Shown: positions 1 to 6,805, counted from the first letter of the stretch. The stretch: 11,408 nucleotides of DNA from Pseudomonadota bacterium (GCA_021323815.1 JAJPKG010000117.1:1-11408); one strand, 5' to 3'. Notes: a model not told the origin generated them from the sequence alone. A program made the numbers and translations.

Positions 1-54
1 CAACGCCTTATAAAATCTCGGCTACAGCAGCTTGCCTTGCATCAGCGTCGGATG

Positions 55-92
55 AGCCGGCGGTATTGATCTTTCAATCAATACCGCCGGCT
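55..92 (-). terminator. Perfect 16-bp inverted repeat just after valS
   Basis: Arms at 55-70 and 77-92 are exact reverse complements around a 6-nt loop. The repeat begins 4 nt beyond the valS stop codon, so in valS mRNA it forms a very stable hairpin directly after the coding region. It has no U-tract on either strand, so it is not a textbook intrinsic terminator. It could still act as a 3' end or stability element. Positions 1-54 hold nothing I can identify. Confidence 0.5.
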
Positions 93-96
93 GGCC

Positions 97-2883
97 TCAC
101 TCCCCCAGTTCAGCCCGGCGCGCTCGCAACTTCCCCAGCGCCTCTTCTTGCGCGGCCAGGCGGTCGCGTTCGCCCTGAACGACCTCCGGCTTGGCGCGCG
201 TGACGAACTGTTCGTTCACCAGCTTGGCGCGGATGCGCGCTGCGTTGGCCTCTCCGTCAGCGATGGCGGCATCGAGCCTGGCGCGCTCTTTGGCGAGATC
301 GACCATCCCTGCCAGGGGCAGATAGATCTCGACGTTCTCGACCAGCAGTGTGACGGCCTTTTCCGGCTTCTTCGCCTGCTTCGCCAGAATTTCCGGCGGT
401 TCGGTCTGCGCCAGCCGCTCGATGCTGGCGGATTGCTCGCGCAACAGCTTCGCCCGCGATCCAGCGACCAGAATCGCCTTGATGCGCCGCCCGCTCTCGA
501 CCTCGGCCTGTTGCCGCGCGTCGCGGATGCGCGTGATGATCGCTTGCAGCAACGCGAAATCCGCCTCGGCCCGCTCATCGATCTGCCGCGCCTCGGCTTC
601 CGGCCAGGGCGCGACGATCAGCGCCGGTCGCGGCAACATCACCCCATTGCTTTCAGCTTTGGTCTCGACAATCCCATGTAAACCCTTCGTGGCATGTTCG
701 TGGCCTTCGTGTTCCCGTCCTTCCCCATGCGCCCCCACGAGATATTGCCACAGCTCCTCGGTGACAAACGGCATGAAAGGATGCAACAGCCGCAAGGCGC
801 GATCGAGAACCGAGCGCAGGATGGCCGCCGTCGTCGCCCTCGCCGGCGTGTCGCCCTCGCCGGCCATCTGGATCTTGGCGATCTCCAGGTACCAGTCGCA
901 GTATTCCGACCAGATGAACTCATAGATGCGCCGGCCTGCCTCGCCGAAATCGAACTCTTCGATGAGTTGCGTGACATCGCGCGTCAGGCGCTGCGCCCGC
1001 GAGAGAATCCACCTATCCGCCAGGGTGCGCGGTTTGATGCGTTCCAGCGGCGTCAGCGGCCCGGCGAAATCGGCGGTGGTCATCAGGACGAACCGCCCGG
1101 CGTTCCAGATCTTGTTGGCGAAGTTGCGGTTGCCCTCGATGCGGCTGGGCGACAACTTGATGTCGTTGCCCGGTGTGGAACTGGTCGTCAGCGTGAAGCG
1201 CAGCGCATCCGCGCCATATTGATCGACCGTCTCGATAGGATCCAATCCATTTTTGAGCGATTTGCTGACCTTGCGGCCAAGTTCGTCACGGATGATCCCG
1301 TGCAGATAGACCGTGTGGAACGGCAAAACGCCGGTGAAATGGATGCCCGCCATGACCATGCGCGCAACCCAGAAGAAGATAATGTCATAGCCGGTTTCCA
1401 TGACGCTCGTCGGGTAATAATCGCGCAAATCTTGCGTGTTGTCGGGCCAGCCGAGCGTGCTGAACGGCCACAGCCACGAGCTGAACCACGTATCCAAAAC
1501 GTCGGGATCTTGCGTCAGTTCCGCGCTGCCGCACTTCGGGCATTCGGTTGGATCTTCCCTGGCGACGGTGGTTGCGCCGCAGTTGCCGCAATACCACGCC
1601 GGAATACGATGCCCCCACCACAACTGGCGCGAAATGTTCCAGTCGCGGATATTTTCCAGCCAGTTGCTATAGGTCTTGCTGAACCGTTCGGGGACGAAGC
1701 GCAGTTGGCCATAGCGCAGCGCATTGAGCGCGGGCGTCGCCAGCGGCTGCATCTTGACGAACCATTGCTCTGAGATCAACGGCTCAACAACCGTGTCGCA
1801 GCGCTCGCAGTGGCCGATGGGGATGGTGTAATCCTCTTCTTTGATGATGCGCCCCGCCGCATGCAGATCCGCCAAAACGCGCGCGCGCGCCTCATAGCGA
1901 TCCAGCCCGGCATATTTGCCGGCGTGCTCGGTCATCTTCGCGTCGAAGCCGATGACTTGGATCTGCGGCAGATCGTGTCGCTGGCCGATCTCGAAGTCGG
2001 TGGGGTCGTGCGCCGGCGTGACCTTGACTGCGCCGGTGCCGAAGCTCATCTCAACCGCGTCATCCGCGATGATGGGAATGCGCCGGCCCATCAGCGGCAA
2101 GATCAGCATGCGCCCGATCCAGTCTTTGTAGCGGCCATCTTCAGGATGAACGGCAACGGCGGTATCGCCCAGCATCGTCTCTGGCCGGGTGGTGGCGACG
2201 ACGATCTGCAAGCCTTCTGCGGGATCGCCCTCCTGCGGCTCCAGTGGATAGCTGATATACGTCAGCTTGCCCGGCGTATCCTGGTTGATAACCTCGAGAT
2301 CCGAGATGGCGCTCATACAGCGCGGACACCAGTTGATGATGCGTCTGCCGCGATAGATCAGACCTTCCTCATAGAGGGTGACGAAGACTTCGCGGACCGC
2401 GCGCGACAAGCCTTCATCCAGTGTGAAGCGCTCGCGGCTCCAATCGACGGACGCGCCGAAACGCCGCATCTGCGCCTGGATGCGCTTTTTATAGGCGGCG
2501 ACCCATTCCCAGACCTGCTCGACGAATTTTTCGCGCCCCAGCTTGTGGCGATTGGTCCCCTGCTCGGCGAGATGCTTTTCAACGACGTTCTGCGTCGCAA
2601 TGCCCGCGTGATCCTCGCCGGGAACCCACAGCGTGGGATCGCCCCGCATGCGATGATAGCGGATCATGATGTCTTCGATGGTGTCCGTCAGGAAATGGCC
2701 CATGTGCAAGACGCCGGTGACGTTGGGCGGCGGCAAGCTGATGACGAACGGCTTTTTGGTGGGATCGGGACGCGGGCGGAAATAGCCGCCTTCTTCCCAG
2801 AACTGATAGATGCGCTGTTCGACCTTGCCCGGCTCATAGCCTTTGGGCAGATCCAGCGCGGGGCGCGGTTCGGTTGCGGTCAT
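97..2883 (-). CDS. valS: Valine--tRNA ligase (ValRS)
   Basis: Cytoplasmic class I aminoacyl-tRNA synthetase that charges tRNA-Val with valine using ATP and edits mischarged threonine. Length is 928 aa, normal for bacterial ValRS. Visible features: the HIGH motif as HMGH at residues 60-63 after PPPNVTG; the CP1 editing domain with TTRPETMLGD near 231-240 and AHDPTDFE near 291-298; putative zinc cysteine pairs at 186/189, 359/362, 432/435 and 448/451; the KMSKS motif as KVSKS at 538-542; an anticodon-binding domain; and a charged C-terminal coiled-coil arm over the last ~65 residues. I chose the ATG at 2883 because GGAGGG (2898-2893) precedes it by 9 nt; the longer in-frame start at 2973 would run through the T-box and its terminator. 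One oddity is a ~36-residue His/Glu-rich insertion at about residues 717-752. The gene is a single unit with its own promoter and T-box leader. Confidence 0.97.
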   Translation of the reverse strand: MTATEPRPALDLPKGYEPGKVEQRIYQFWEEGGYFRPRPDPTKKPFVISLPPPNVTGVLHMGHFLTDTIEDIMIRYHRMRGDPTLWVPGEDHAGIATQNVVEKHLAEQGTNRHKLGREKFVEQVWEWVAAYKKRIQAQMRRFGASVDWSRERFTLDEGLSRAVREVFVTLYEEGLIYRGRRIINWCPRCMSAISDLEVINQDTPGKLTYISYPLEPQEGDPAEGLQIVVATTRPETMLGDTAVAVHPEDGRYKDWIGRMLILPLMGRRIPIIADDAVEMSFGTGAVKVTPAHDPTDFEIGQRHDLPQIQVIGFDAKMTEHAGKYAGLDRYEARARVLADLHAAGRIIKEEDYTIPIGHCERCDTVVEPLISEQWFVKMQPLATPALNALRYGQLRFVPERFSKTYSNWLENIRDWNISRQLWWGHRIPAWYCGNCGATTVAREDPTECPKCGSAELTQDPDVLDTWFSSWLWPFSTLGWPDNTQDLRDYYPTSVMETGYDIIFFWVARMVMAGIHFTGVLPFHTVYLHGIIRDELGRKVSKSLKNGLDPIETVDQYGADALRFTLTTSSTPGNDIKLSPSRIEGNRNFANKIWNAGRFVLMTTADFAGPLTPLERIKPRTLADRWILSRAQRLTRDVTQLIEEFDFGEAGRRIYEFIWSEYCDWYLEIAKIQMAGEGDTPARATTAAILRSVLDRALRLLHPFMPFVTEELWQYLVGAHGEGREHEGHEHATKGLHGIVETKAESNGVMLPRPALIVAPWPEAEARQIDERAEADFALLQAIITRIRDARQQAEVESGRRIKAILVAGSRAKLLREQSASIERLAQTEPPEILAKQAKKPEKAVTLLVENVEIYLPLAGMVDLAKERARLDAAIADGEANAARIRAKLVNEQFVTRAKPEVVQGERDRLAAQEEALGKLRARRAELGE

Positions 2884-2892
2884 GTTGAGGTA

Positions 2893-2925
2893 CCCTCCGT
2901 TGTGATGGGCGATCTCGCCCACAAC
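2893..2925 (-). promoter_or_regulatory. valS Shine-Dalgarno with an abutting hairpin
   Basis: In the valS mRNA, GTTGT (2925-2921) plus GGGCGA (2920-2915) pair with TCGCCC (2912-2907) plus ACAAC (2903-2899), leaving a 3-nt bulge. The last paired base is immediately followed by the Shine-Dalgarno GGAGGG (2898-2893). The hairpin lies between the T-box terminator and the start codon and could affect ribosome access. The pairing is visible in the sequence; a control role is inferred. Confidence 0.5.
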
Positions 2926-2931
2926 AAATAC

Positions 2932-2959
2932 GCCCCGCTCACTCAAGGGCGAGCGGGGC
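2932..2959 (-). terminator. T-box-controlled terminator hairpin of the valS leader
   Basis: On the minus strand GCCCCGCTC pairs with GAGCGGGGC (9 bp), extendable by a G-U and a C-G pair, closing a 6-nt loop. It begins 2 nt past the T-box motif, where the alternative terminator of a T-box leader belongs. The following RNA is only moderately U-rich (GUAUUUGUUGU), so termination may be inefficient or helped by other factors. Confidence 0.7.
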
Positions 2960-3312
2960 CGTCGCGGTACCACCTTGTTTGCACAGAAAGTTCGCGCGGC
3001 GAAAACGCCGGCGAGTAAACCCGCTGGGCTTCCATCGCGAAGCCTGCCTGCGCAGGCTGGGTCTGTGCCTCAAGGCGCGTAACGAGCGCGAACGCCGGAA
3101 CCTACTTTGGCCTTCACTTCCCTCTCCAACTGTGGTATGGGAATAGGGCCTTCAATCCCGGAAGCGTGTGCGGGCCACGTTCACCGCCGCGCGGCAGAAG
3201 ACGGCTTGCACCCGGTGGCCGTCCCTCGCTGGCAGCGCGCTTACGGTTACTCATCCCGCAGATGCCTGAATATGCGATTGCCTTGTAGGGGCGATGACAT
3301 ACCTCGCCCTTG
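2932..3312 (-). promoter_or_regulatory. T-box riboswitch (tRNA-Val sensing) upstream of valS
   Basis: The T-box bulge motif AAGGTGGTACCGCGA reads on the minus strand at 2976-2962, directly before the terminator hairpin. A Stem I can be drawn. Its lower helix is TGCGGG (3260-3255) with CCCGCA (3174-3169). The specifier loop has AGTA on the 5' side and GTGAACGTGG on the 3' side, which places a valine codon, GTG, at 3178-3176. A GCGCG/CGCGC helix sits above. The distal part, AGCGAGG followed by a GGGTGCAAGCC loop (about 3230-3201), matches the conserved AG-bulge and distal-loop region of T-boxes. A separate hairpin at 3309-3289 lies at the 5' end, and strong hairpins at 3058-3041 and 3011-2998 lie between Stem I and the T-box. 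By family rule, uncharged tRNA-Val binding at both sites stabilises the antiterminator and permits valS transcription. Confidence 0.9.
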
Positions 3313-3318
3313 TCTCTC

Positions 3319-3348
3319 AGTATATGCTGGGGCTTTGCTGCCTGTCAA
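3319..3348 (-). promoter_or_regulatory. sigma70-like promoter of valS
   Basis: The minus strand has a perfect -35 TTGACA (3348-3343), an 18-nt spacer and -10 TATACT (3324-3319), one mismatch from consensus. The predicted start near 3312 places the whole T-box leader in the transcript. The -35 box contains the TGA stop codon (3347-3345) of the upstream lipoprotein gene. Confidence 0.8.
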
Positions 3349-3917
3349 GGGCAATAATAGCCGTAGCACGGTTTGCCGGGGGTAGGGGTGGGTCCTGGAT
3401 GGGATGACGGGGCAAGATTCGGCGTGGCGACAAACCAAACGCCGCCGAGGCCGTTTCCCGTCGCCTGGCCTGCCGCGCTATCCCCGGCGAAGGTATAGAG
3501 CGGGTGGCCGTTATAGGTCACTTGCGCGCCATTCGCATCATTCAGCACACCCAGTTTGCCGGGAAGCGAGCCGCTGCTGGTGGGCGGCCCGTTGGGTGAC
3601 AGCACCGGCGGCCAGGATGCGCCGGTGAACACCGAGGTGGCCGTGTCTGGCGTGTGGTAATAGAGCGTGAAGCCCTGCGCGTTGGTTAGCACCAGTGTGG
3701 ACATGCCGGAAACCATGACTGTCGCAGTCTTGATGGGCAAACTGCTGGATGATGCCGCTGGCGCGGATGTGGCGGTCGGCGCGGTAGTGGATGGTGAACC
3801 ATAGACGCCGCCGGCCCCCGCATTGTTGCCGGAAGAAGATGAGACGCCGCAGGCGGTAACGCCGAGCGCGGCGAGCAACGACAAGGCAAAGCTGCATGCC
3901 ATGCGATGGGTTCGCAT
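3345..3917 (-). CDS. Lipoprotein with secreted-repeat (PF03640-like) domain
   Basis: Length is 190 aa. Residues 1-22 are a lipoprotein signal ending in lipobox V-T-A-C with C23 as the lipidated cysteine, so the mature protein should be membrane-anchored outside the cell. A low-complexity Ser/Thr/Ala/Gly linker (about 24-63) leads to the domain at about 70-166. The domain holds two units typical of the 'secreted repeat of unknown function' family: one with LTNAQGFTLYYHTPDT and WPPVL, the other with VTYNGHPLYTFAGD, GQATGNGLGGVWFVATP. The usual cysteines of the first unit, before WPP, are absent. The tail is Pro-rich and ends with two cysteines. The ATG at 3917 is preferred because AAAGGA sits 9 nt upstream; an ATG at 3935 lacks this. 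Family function is unknown. It is divergent from the SRAP gene, with 90 bp between the starts. Confidence 0.85.
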   Translation of the reverse strand: MRTHRMACSFALSLLAALGVTACGVSSSSGNNAGAGGVYGSPSTTAPTATSAPAASSSSLPIKTATVMVSGMSTLVLTNAQGFTLYYHTPDTATSVFTGASWPPVLSPNGPPTSSGSLPGKLGVLNDANGAQVTYNGHPLYTFAGDSAAGQATGNGLGGVWFVATPNLAPSSHPGPTPTPGKPCYGYYCP

Positions 3918-4007
3918 AGAGGAAGTTCCTTTCATGAGATGACCGAATCAGGGGGCGCGCCATAGAATAGTACAAAGAGAAGTTACAGCAACCAGGAGAC
4001 ATATGAT

Positions 4008-4730
4008 ATGTGCGGTCGTTACGTGCTACGCCACTCGGCGCAAGAGATTCAGCAGCGGTTCGGTGTGGACGAATTTACCGGAACGCTGGTGCCACACTAT
4101 AACATCGCGCCAACGCAACAGATGCCGGTGATTGTGCAGCACGGCGAGGCGCGGCAGATGCAGATGATGCGCTGGGGGCTGGTGCCGGCCTGGGCGAAAG
4201 AGCCGAACGCCTCGCTCTCAACGTTCAATGCGCGGGCAGAAGGCATCGCCGAGAAGCCGATGTATCGCACGCCCCTCCGCCGCCAGCGCTGCCTGGTGCC
4301 CGCCGATGGCTTTTATGAATGGTCGCCCAGCAAAGATGCCGGTAAGGGCGGCAAGAAACAGCCCTACTTCATCCACCTGCGCGACGATGCGCTGTTCGCC
4401 TTCGCCGGGCTGTATGACCACTGGCGCGCGCCGGATGGCAGCGACCTGTGGAGTTACACCATCATCACCAGCGAGCCGAATGATCTCATCGCGCCGCTGC
4501 ACAACCGCATGGCGGTGATCCTGCCGCGCGAGAACGAGGACGAATGGCTGGACCCCGGCATCACTGATCCCTTCCAGGTGATGCGCCTGCTCAAGCCCTA
4601 CCCCGCCGACCAGATGGAAGCGTTCCCCGTCAGCACGCTCGTCAACAACGCCCGCCACGACACGCCGGAGATGATCTCGCCCATCAGACCGGTCGAGGGT
4701 GCCTCTGGTGAATCCACACTGTGGACTTAG
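4008..4730 (+). CDS. SOS response-associated peptidase (SRAP, YedK/HMCES family)
   Basis: Length is 240 aa, normal for SRAP proteins, which shield abasic sites in single-stranded DNA by forming a covalent crosslink through the N-terminal cysteine. All key family residues are visible: C2 directly after the initiator Met (MCGRY), NARAE with N74, PADGFYEW with E104, and HNRMAVIL with H165. RWGLVPAW (55-62) and VNNARHD near the C-terminus also match the family. Start: GGAG at 3995-3998 lies 9 nt before the ATG; the Met-Cys start is obligatory because Cys2 must be exposed after Met removal. No convincing LexA-type operator is visible in the 90-bp divergent intergenic region, only a weak -10-like TAGAAT near 3964. 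It appears to be a single-gene unit with no obvious terminator. Confidence 0.95.
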   Translation: MCGRYVLRHSAQEIQQRFGVDEFTGTLVPHYNIAPTQQMPVIVQHGEARQMQMMRWGLVPAWAKEPNASLSTFNARAEGIAEKPMYRTPLRRQRCLVPADGFYEWSPSKDAGKGGKKQPYFIHLRDDALFAFAGLYDHWRAPDGSDLWSYTIITSEPNDLIAPLHNRMAVILPRENEDEWLDPGITDPFQVMRLLKPYPADQMEAFPVSTLVNNARHDTPEMISPIRPVEGASGESTLWT

Positions 4731-5206
4731 TGCCACCATATTCATCCGTCTGCAAGTAGGAGCTACCTGCCAGTGTGGACTGCGATGTATCATGGCTTAA
4801 ATAATTCAGGACCATCTCTGCGCTCGCAGATCCACAATAAAATTAGATCTTTTGCTGGGGAATCTGCTTCACGTATACCTCTCCAAGGCTTGAGTAATTG
4901 GCAGAATCAAGCTTTGTGCGCTTGATGTGCGACCATGCTTGAAGCCATGCCTTTGGTAAAAGACATTCAGATCTTGTTGAAAAGCGGTGTAGGAAAGAGA
5001 TCCCTGAATCACTTGCTGCCATTCAGTCGCCAAACGATGCTTTTCTGCTAAGCAAGCCATTTCACTTGCCGGAATGAGGATAACATGTGCTTGCTATGCT
5101 GCCAACCTTTCGCAAAACATCTGGACACGATTCCCCCTAGTGATGCGCGAGAAGTTGGCCGATAACACAAGAGTGAAAAGTTTTTTTAACCTGGAATAAC
5201 AAAACC
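4731..5206. other. Comparatively AT-rich intergenic stretch
   Basis: No confident gene lies here. Base composition is clearly more AT-rich than the flanking genes, with stretches such as AATAAAATTAGATCTTTT near 4840 and a run of seven Ts at 5181-5187. A small hairpin, TCTGC/GCAGA with a GCTC loop, lies at 4817-4830 but lacks an adjacent T-tract. One doubtful minus-strand small ORF is listed separately. The promoter of the downstream sedolisin gene should be near the right edge, but I could not choose a -35/-10 pair. Confidence 0.6.
4869..5060 (-). CDS. Possible small hypothetical protein or gene remnant
   Basis: An ORF of 63 codons with ordinary-looking amino-acid composition, for example LATEWQQVIQGSLSYTAFQQ and VFYQRHGFKHGR. 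I recognise no family. No good Shine-Dalgarno precedes the ATG at 5060. The same frame stays open 11 codons upstream to a TAG at 5096-5094, and past that stop continues open for over 40 more codons, so this may be the 3' end of a decayed longer gene. In AT-rich DNA such open stretches also arise by chance. No signal peptide or membrane segment is present. Confidence 0.25.
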   Translation of the reverse strand: MACLAEKHRLATEWQQVIQGSLSYTAFQQDLNVFYQRHGFKHGRTSSAQSLILPITQALERYT

Positions 5207-5316
5207 GGTGCCAACGGAACTACTAAAGTACTGATCGGCTTTTGTTCCGGCACCAACTCTCCTCTCATAAGAGGTGCGATAGAGTTTGGGGTGTTGCCAC
5301 TACCAAGTGCGGCAAC
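5207..5316 (+). promoter_or_regulatory. Structured three-hairpin 5' leader of the sedolisin gene
   Basis: Three consecutive stem-loops precede the gene. Hairpin 1: GGTGCC (5207-5212) and GGAAC (5216-5220) pair with GTTCC (5244-5248) and GGCACC (5249-5254), 11 bp with a 3-nt bulge. Hairpin 2: AACTCT (5255-5260) with AGAGTT (5281-5286), enclosing CCTCT/AGAGG with a CATA loop. Hairpin 3: GTTGC (5293-5297) with GCAAC (5312-5316), enclosing CACT/AGTG with an ACCA loop. The Shine-Dalgarno AGGAGG (5326-5331) follows 9 nt later. I compared it from memory with common riboswitch consensus motifs and found no convincing match. The structure could be an mRNA stabiliser, a sensor or an operator region. 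Confidence 0.5.
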
Positions 5317-5342
5317 CTATTGATGAGGAGGAATAGCCTTCC

Positions 5343-6659
5343 ATGCGTTTTCCTCGCGTTTGGGCCGTTGTTGGCGCGGCCATCATTGTCGCCGCTCTCG
5401 TTTTCGGGATGGCGCTTACTGGCAAAGCAAGCGCAGCTCCGCAATCGGCCTCATCTCGCCCTGCAATCAGTTATTATCATAGCTGCCCAGCGGCCGTTGG
5501 TGCGGCCAGTTGCCATGCCCTGTATCTTTCCCAGGGTAAGGCTATCCCCGGTGCGCGTAAGGGCGGCACGCCGTCAGCAGTCACCAACGGCTGCCCGACG
5601 AATCCCACCGCCGGCAACACCTATCCGGGTTACACAGCGTGCGACGTGGAAAACGCCTACAACCTTGCTTCGTATTCTGGGAGCAATGGAAGTGGAATCA
5701 CCGTTGCCATCGTCGATGCGTACAACGATCCCAACGCCTTTAGCGATGTAAACACCTATCGTTCCGAGTTCGGCATCCCGCTGCTCACAAACGGCACCTC
5801 GTTCAAACAGGTGAACCAGAATGGTGGCAGCAGCCTGCCGCGCAACAACGGCGGGTGGGCACAGGAGATCTCGCTTGACCTTGACATGGTCAGCGCGGTC
5901 TGCCCGAATTGCAACATCCTTTTGGTCGAGGCATCCTCAAACAGCAACAGCAATCTCTTTGCGGCAGAAGATTACGCCACCAGCCACGCAAACTACGTTT
6001 CCAACAGCTGGGGCGAATCGGAGTCTAGCAGCGAGACCAGCTATGATTCCCATTTTAATAAACCCGGCGTCGTCATCACCGTCAGTTCCGGCGATAGCGG
6101 CTATGCGGTCGAGTACCCGGCAGCGTCCCCTTATGTCACAGCCGTTGGCGGCACCAGCTTGACCAAGTGCTCCTCCACGCGTGGCTGGTGTGAGTCGGTC
6201 TGGAGCACTAGCAGCACCGAGGGTGCCGGCAGCGGGTGCAGCGCCTATGAGGCACAGCAGTCCTGGCAGAACATCGCCAACATCACCGGCAATGTTGATG
6301 TCAGTGGCACCACAACCCTCGAAGGCAATTGCCACAATCGTGCTGTCGCCGATGTCTCGGCCACCGCTGATCCGTATCATGGCGTAGATGTCTATGACAG
6401 CTATAGCTATCAAGGTCAGAGCGGATGGCTCGTCTTTGGTGGCACCAGCGTTGCTTCCCCCATTGTCGCCAGCACCTATGCCCTGGCAGGCAATGCCAGC
6501 AGCGTGACCTATGGCTCGTATCCTTACAGCCATACCAGCAGCCTGTATGATGTCACCAGCGGCAAAACCGCAAACTGCGGCAGCGATCTCTGTACCGCAG
6601 TCCCTGGTTGGGATGGCCCGACCGGCCTGGGCACGCCTGATGGCATCGGCGGCTTCTAG
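5343..6659 (+). CDS. Secreted sedolisin-like (S53) serine-carboxyl protease
   Basis: Length is 438 aa. A Sec signal (Arg near the N-terminus, hydrophobic 8-26) ends in GKASA-AP, giving likely cleavage near residue 31, so the enzyme is exported. Sedolisin catalytic features: E175 and D179 in WAQEISLDLD, oxyanion D251 in SSGDSG, and nucleophile S369 in FGGTSVASP. VAIVDAYNDP (121-130) marks the start of the catalytic fold; LYDVTSG (401-407) with GWDGPTGLGTPDG (422-434) fits the C-terminal calcium site. S53 enzymes are endopeptidases, usually active in acid. The segment between signal and catalytic domain is only ~60-70 residues, against roughly 200 in typical pro-kumamolisin prosegments. Twelve cysteines suggest up to six disulfides. 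Start: AGGAGG lies 11 nt before the ATG. It is a single-gene unit with a structured leader and a terminator. Confidence 0.92.
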   Translation: MRFPRVWAVVGAAIIVAALVFGMALTGKASAAPQSASSRPAISYYHSCPAAVGAASCHALYLSQGKAIPGARKGGTPSAVTNGCPTNPTAGNTYPGYTACDVENAYNLASYSGSNGSGITVAIVDAYNDPNAFSDVNTYRSEFGIPLLTNGTSFKQVNQNGGSSLPRNNGGWAQEISLDLDMVSAVCPNCNILLVEASSNSNSNLFAAEDYATSHANYVSNSWGESESSSETSYDSHFNKPGVVITVSSGDSGYAVEYPAASPYVTAVGGTSLTKCSSTRGWCESVWSTSSTEGAGSGCSAYEAQQSWQNIANITGNVDVSGTTTLEGNCHNRAVADVSATADPYHGVDVYDSYSYQGQSGWLVFGGTSVASPIVASTYALAGNASSVTYGSYPYSHTSSLYDVTSGKTANCGSDLCTAVPGWDGPTGLGTPDGIGGF

Positions 6660-6682
6660 CCTTTGAACCGTACCACACGCGG

Positions 6683-6712
6683 AGCGGCATCCTGTTCAGG
6701 GTGCCGCTTTTT
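6683..6712 (+). terminator. Intrinsic terminator of the sedolisin gene
   Basis: AGCGGCATCC (6683-6692) pairs with GGGTGCCGCT (6699-6708) through 10 bp including one G-U pair, with a 6-nt loop, followed directly by a run of Ts to 6712. It starts 23 nt after the protease stop codon. Confidence 0.9.
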
Positions 6713-6805
6713 CCTGGGCGAACCTGGCGCGCAGCGCCTCGGCCACCGGCGCGGAGACAAAGGATTCGATGGGCGCGCGTGACACTTTTTGCCGCGAAAC
6801 CGCAT

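Noticed and set aside
694..1773. 359-codon plus-strand open frame opposite valS
   Set aside because: Antisense shadow of a certain valS gene; Arg/Ala/Asp-rich translation without domains.
2884..2973. N-terminal extension of valS to the ATG at 2973
   Set aside because: The extension would translate the T-box terminator and has no ribosome binding site; the ATG at 2883 has a strong one and fits the family N-terminus.
1810..3018. 402-codon plus-strand open frame opposite valS
   Set aside because: It lies antisense to valS and its T-box, has no recognisable domain, and is explained by GC-rich codon bias of the real gene.
5207..5316. SAM-I or c-di-GMP riboswitch in the sedolisin leader
   Set aside because: A GGCAACC stretch and the AAGAGG loop recall SAM-I, but the conserved core order and the kink-turn could not be matched; GEMM landmarks are also missing.
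5937..6533. 198-codon minus-strand open frame opposite the sedolisin gene
   Set aside because: Antisense shadow; Ala/Gly/Ile-rich translation without motifs, whereas the plus strand has an intact catalytic set.
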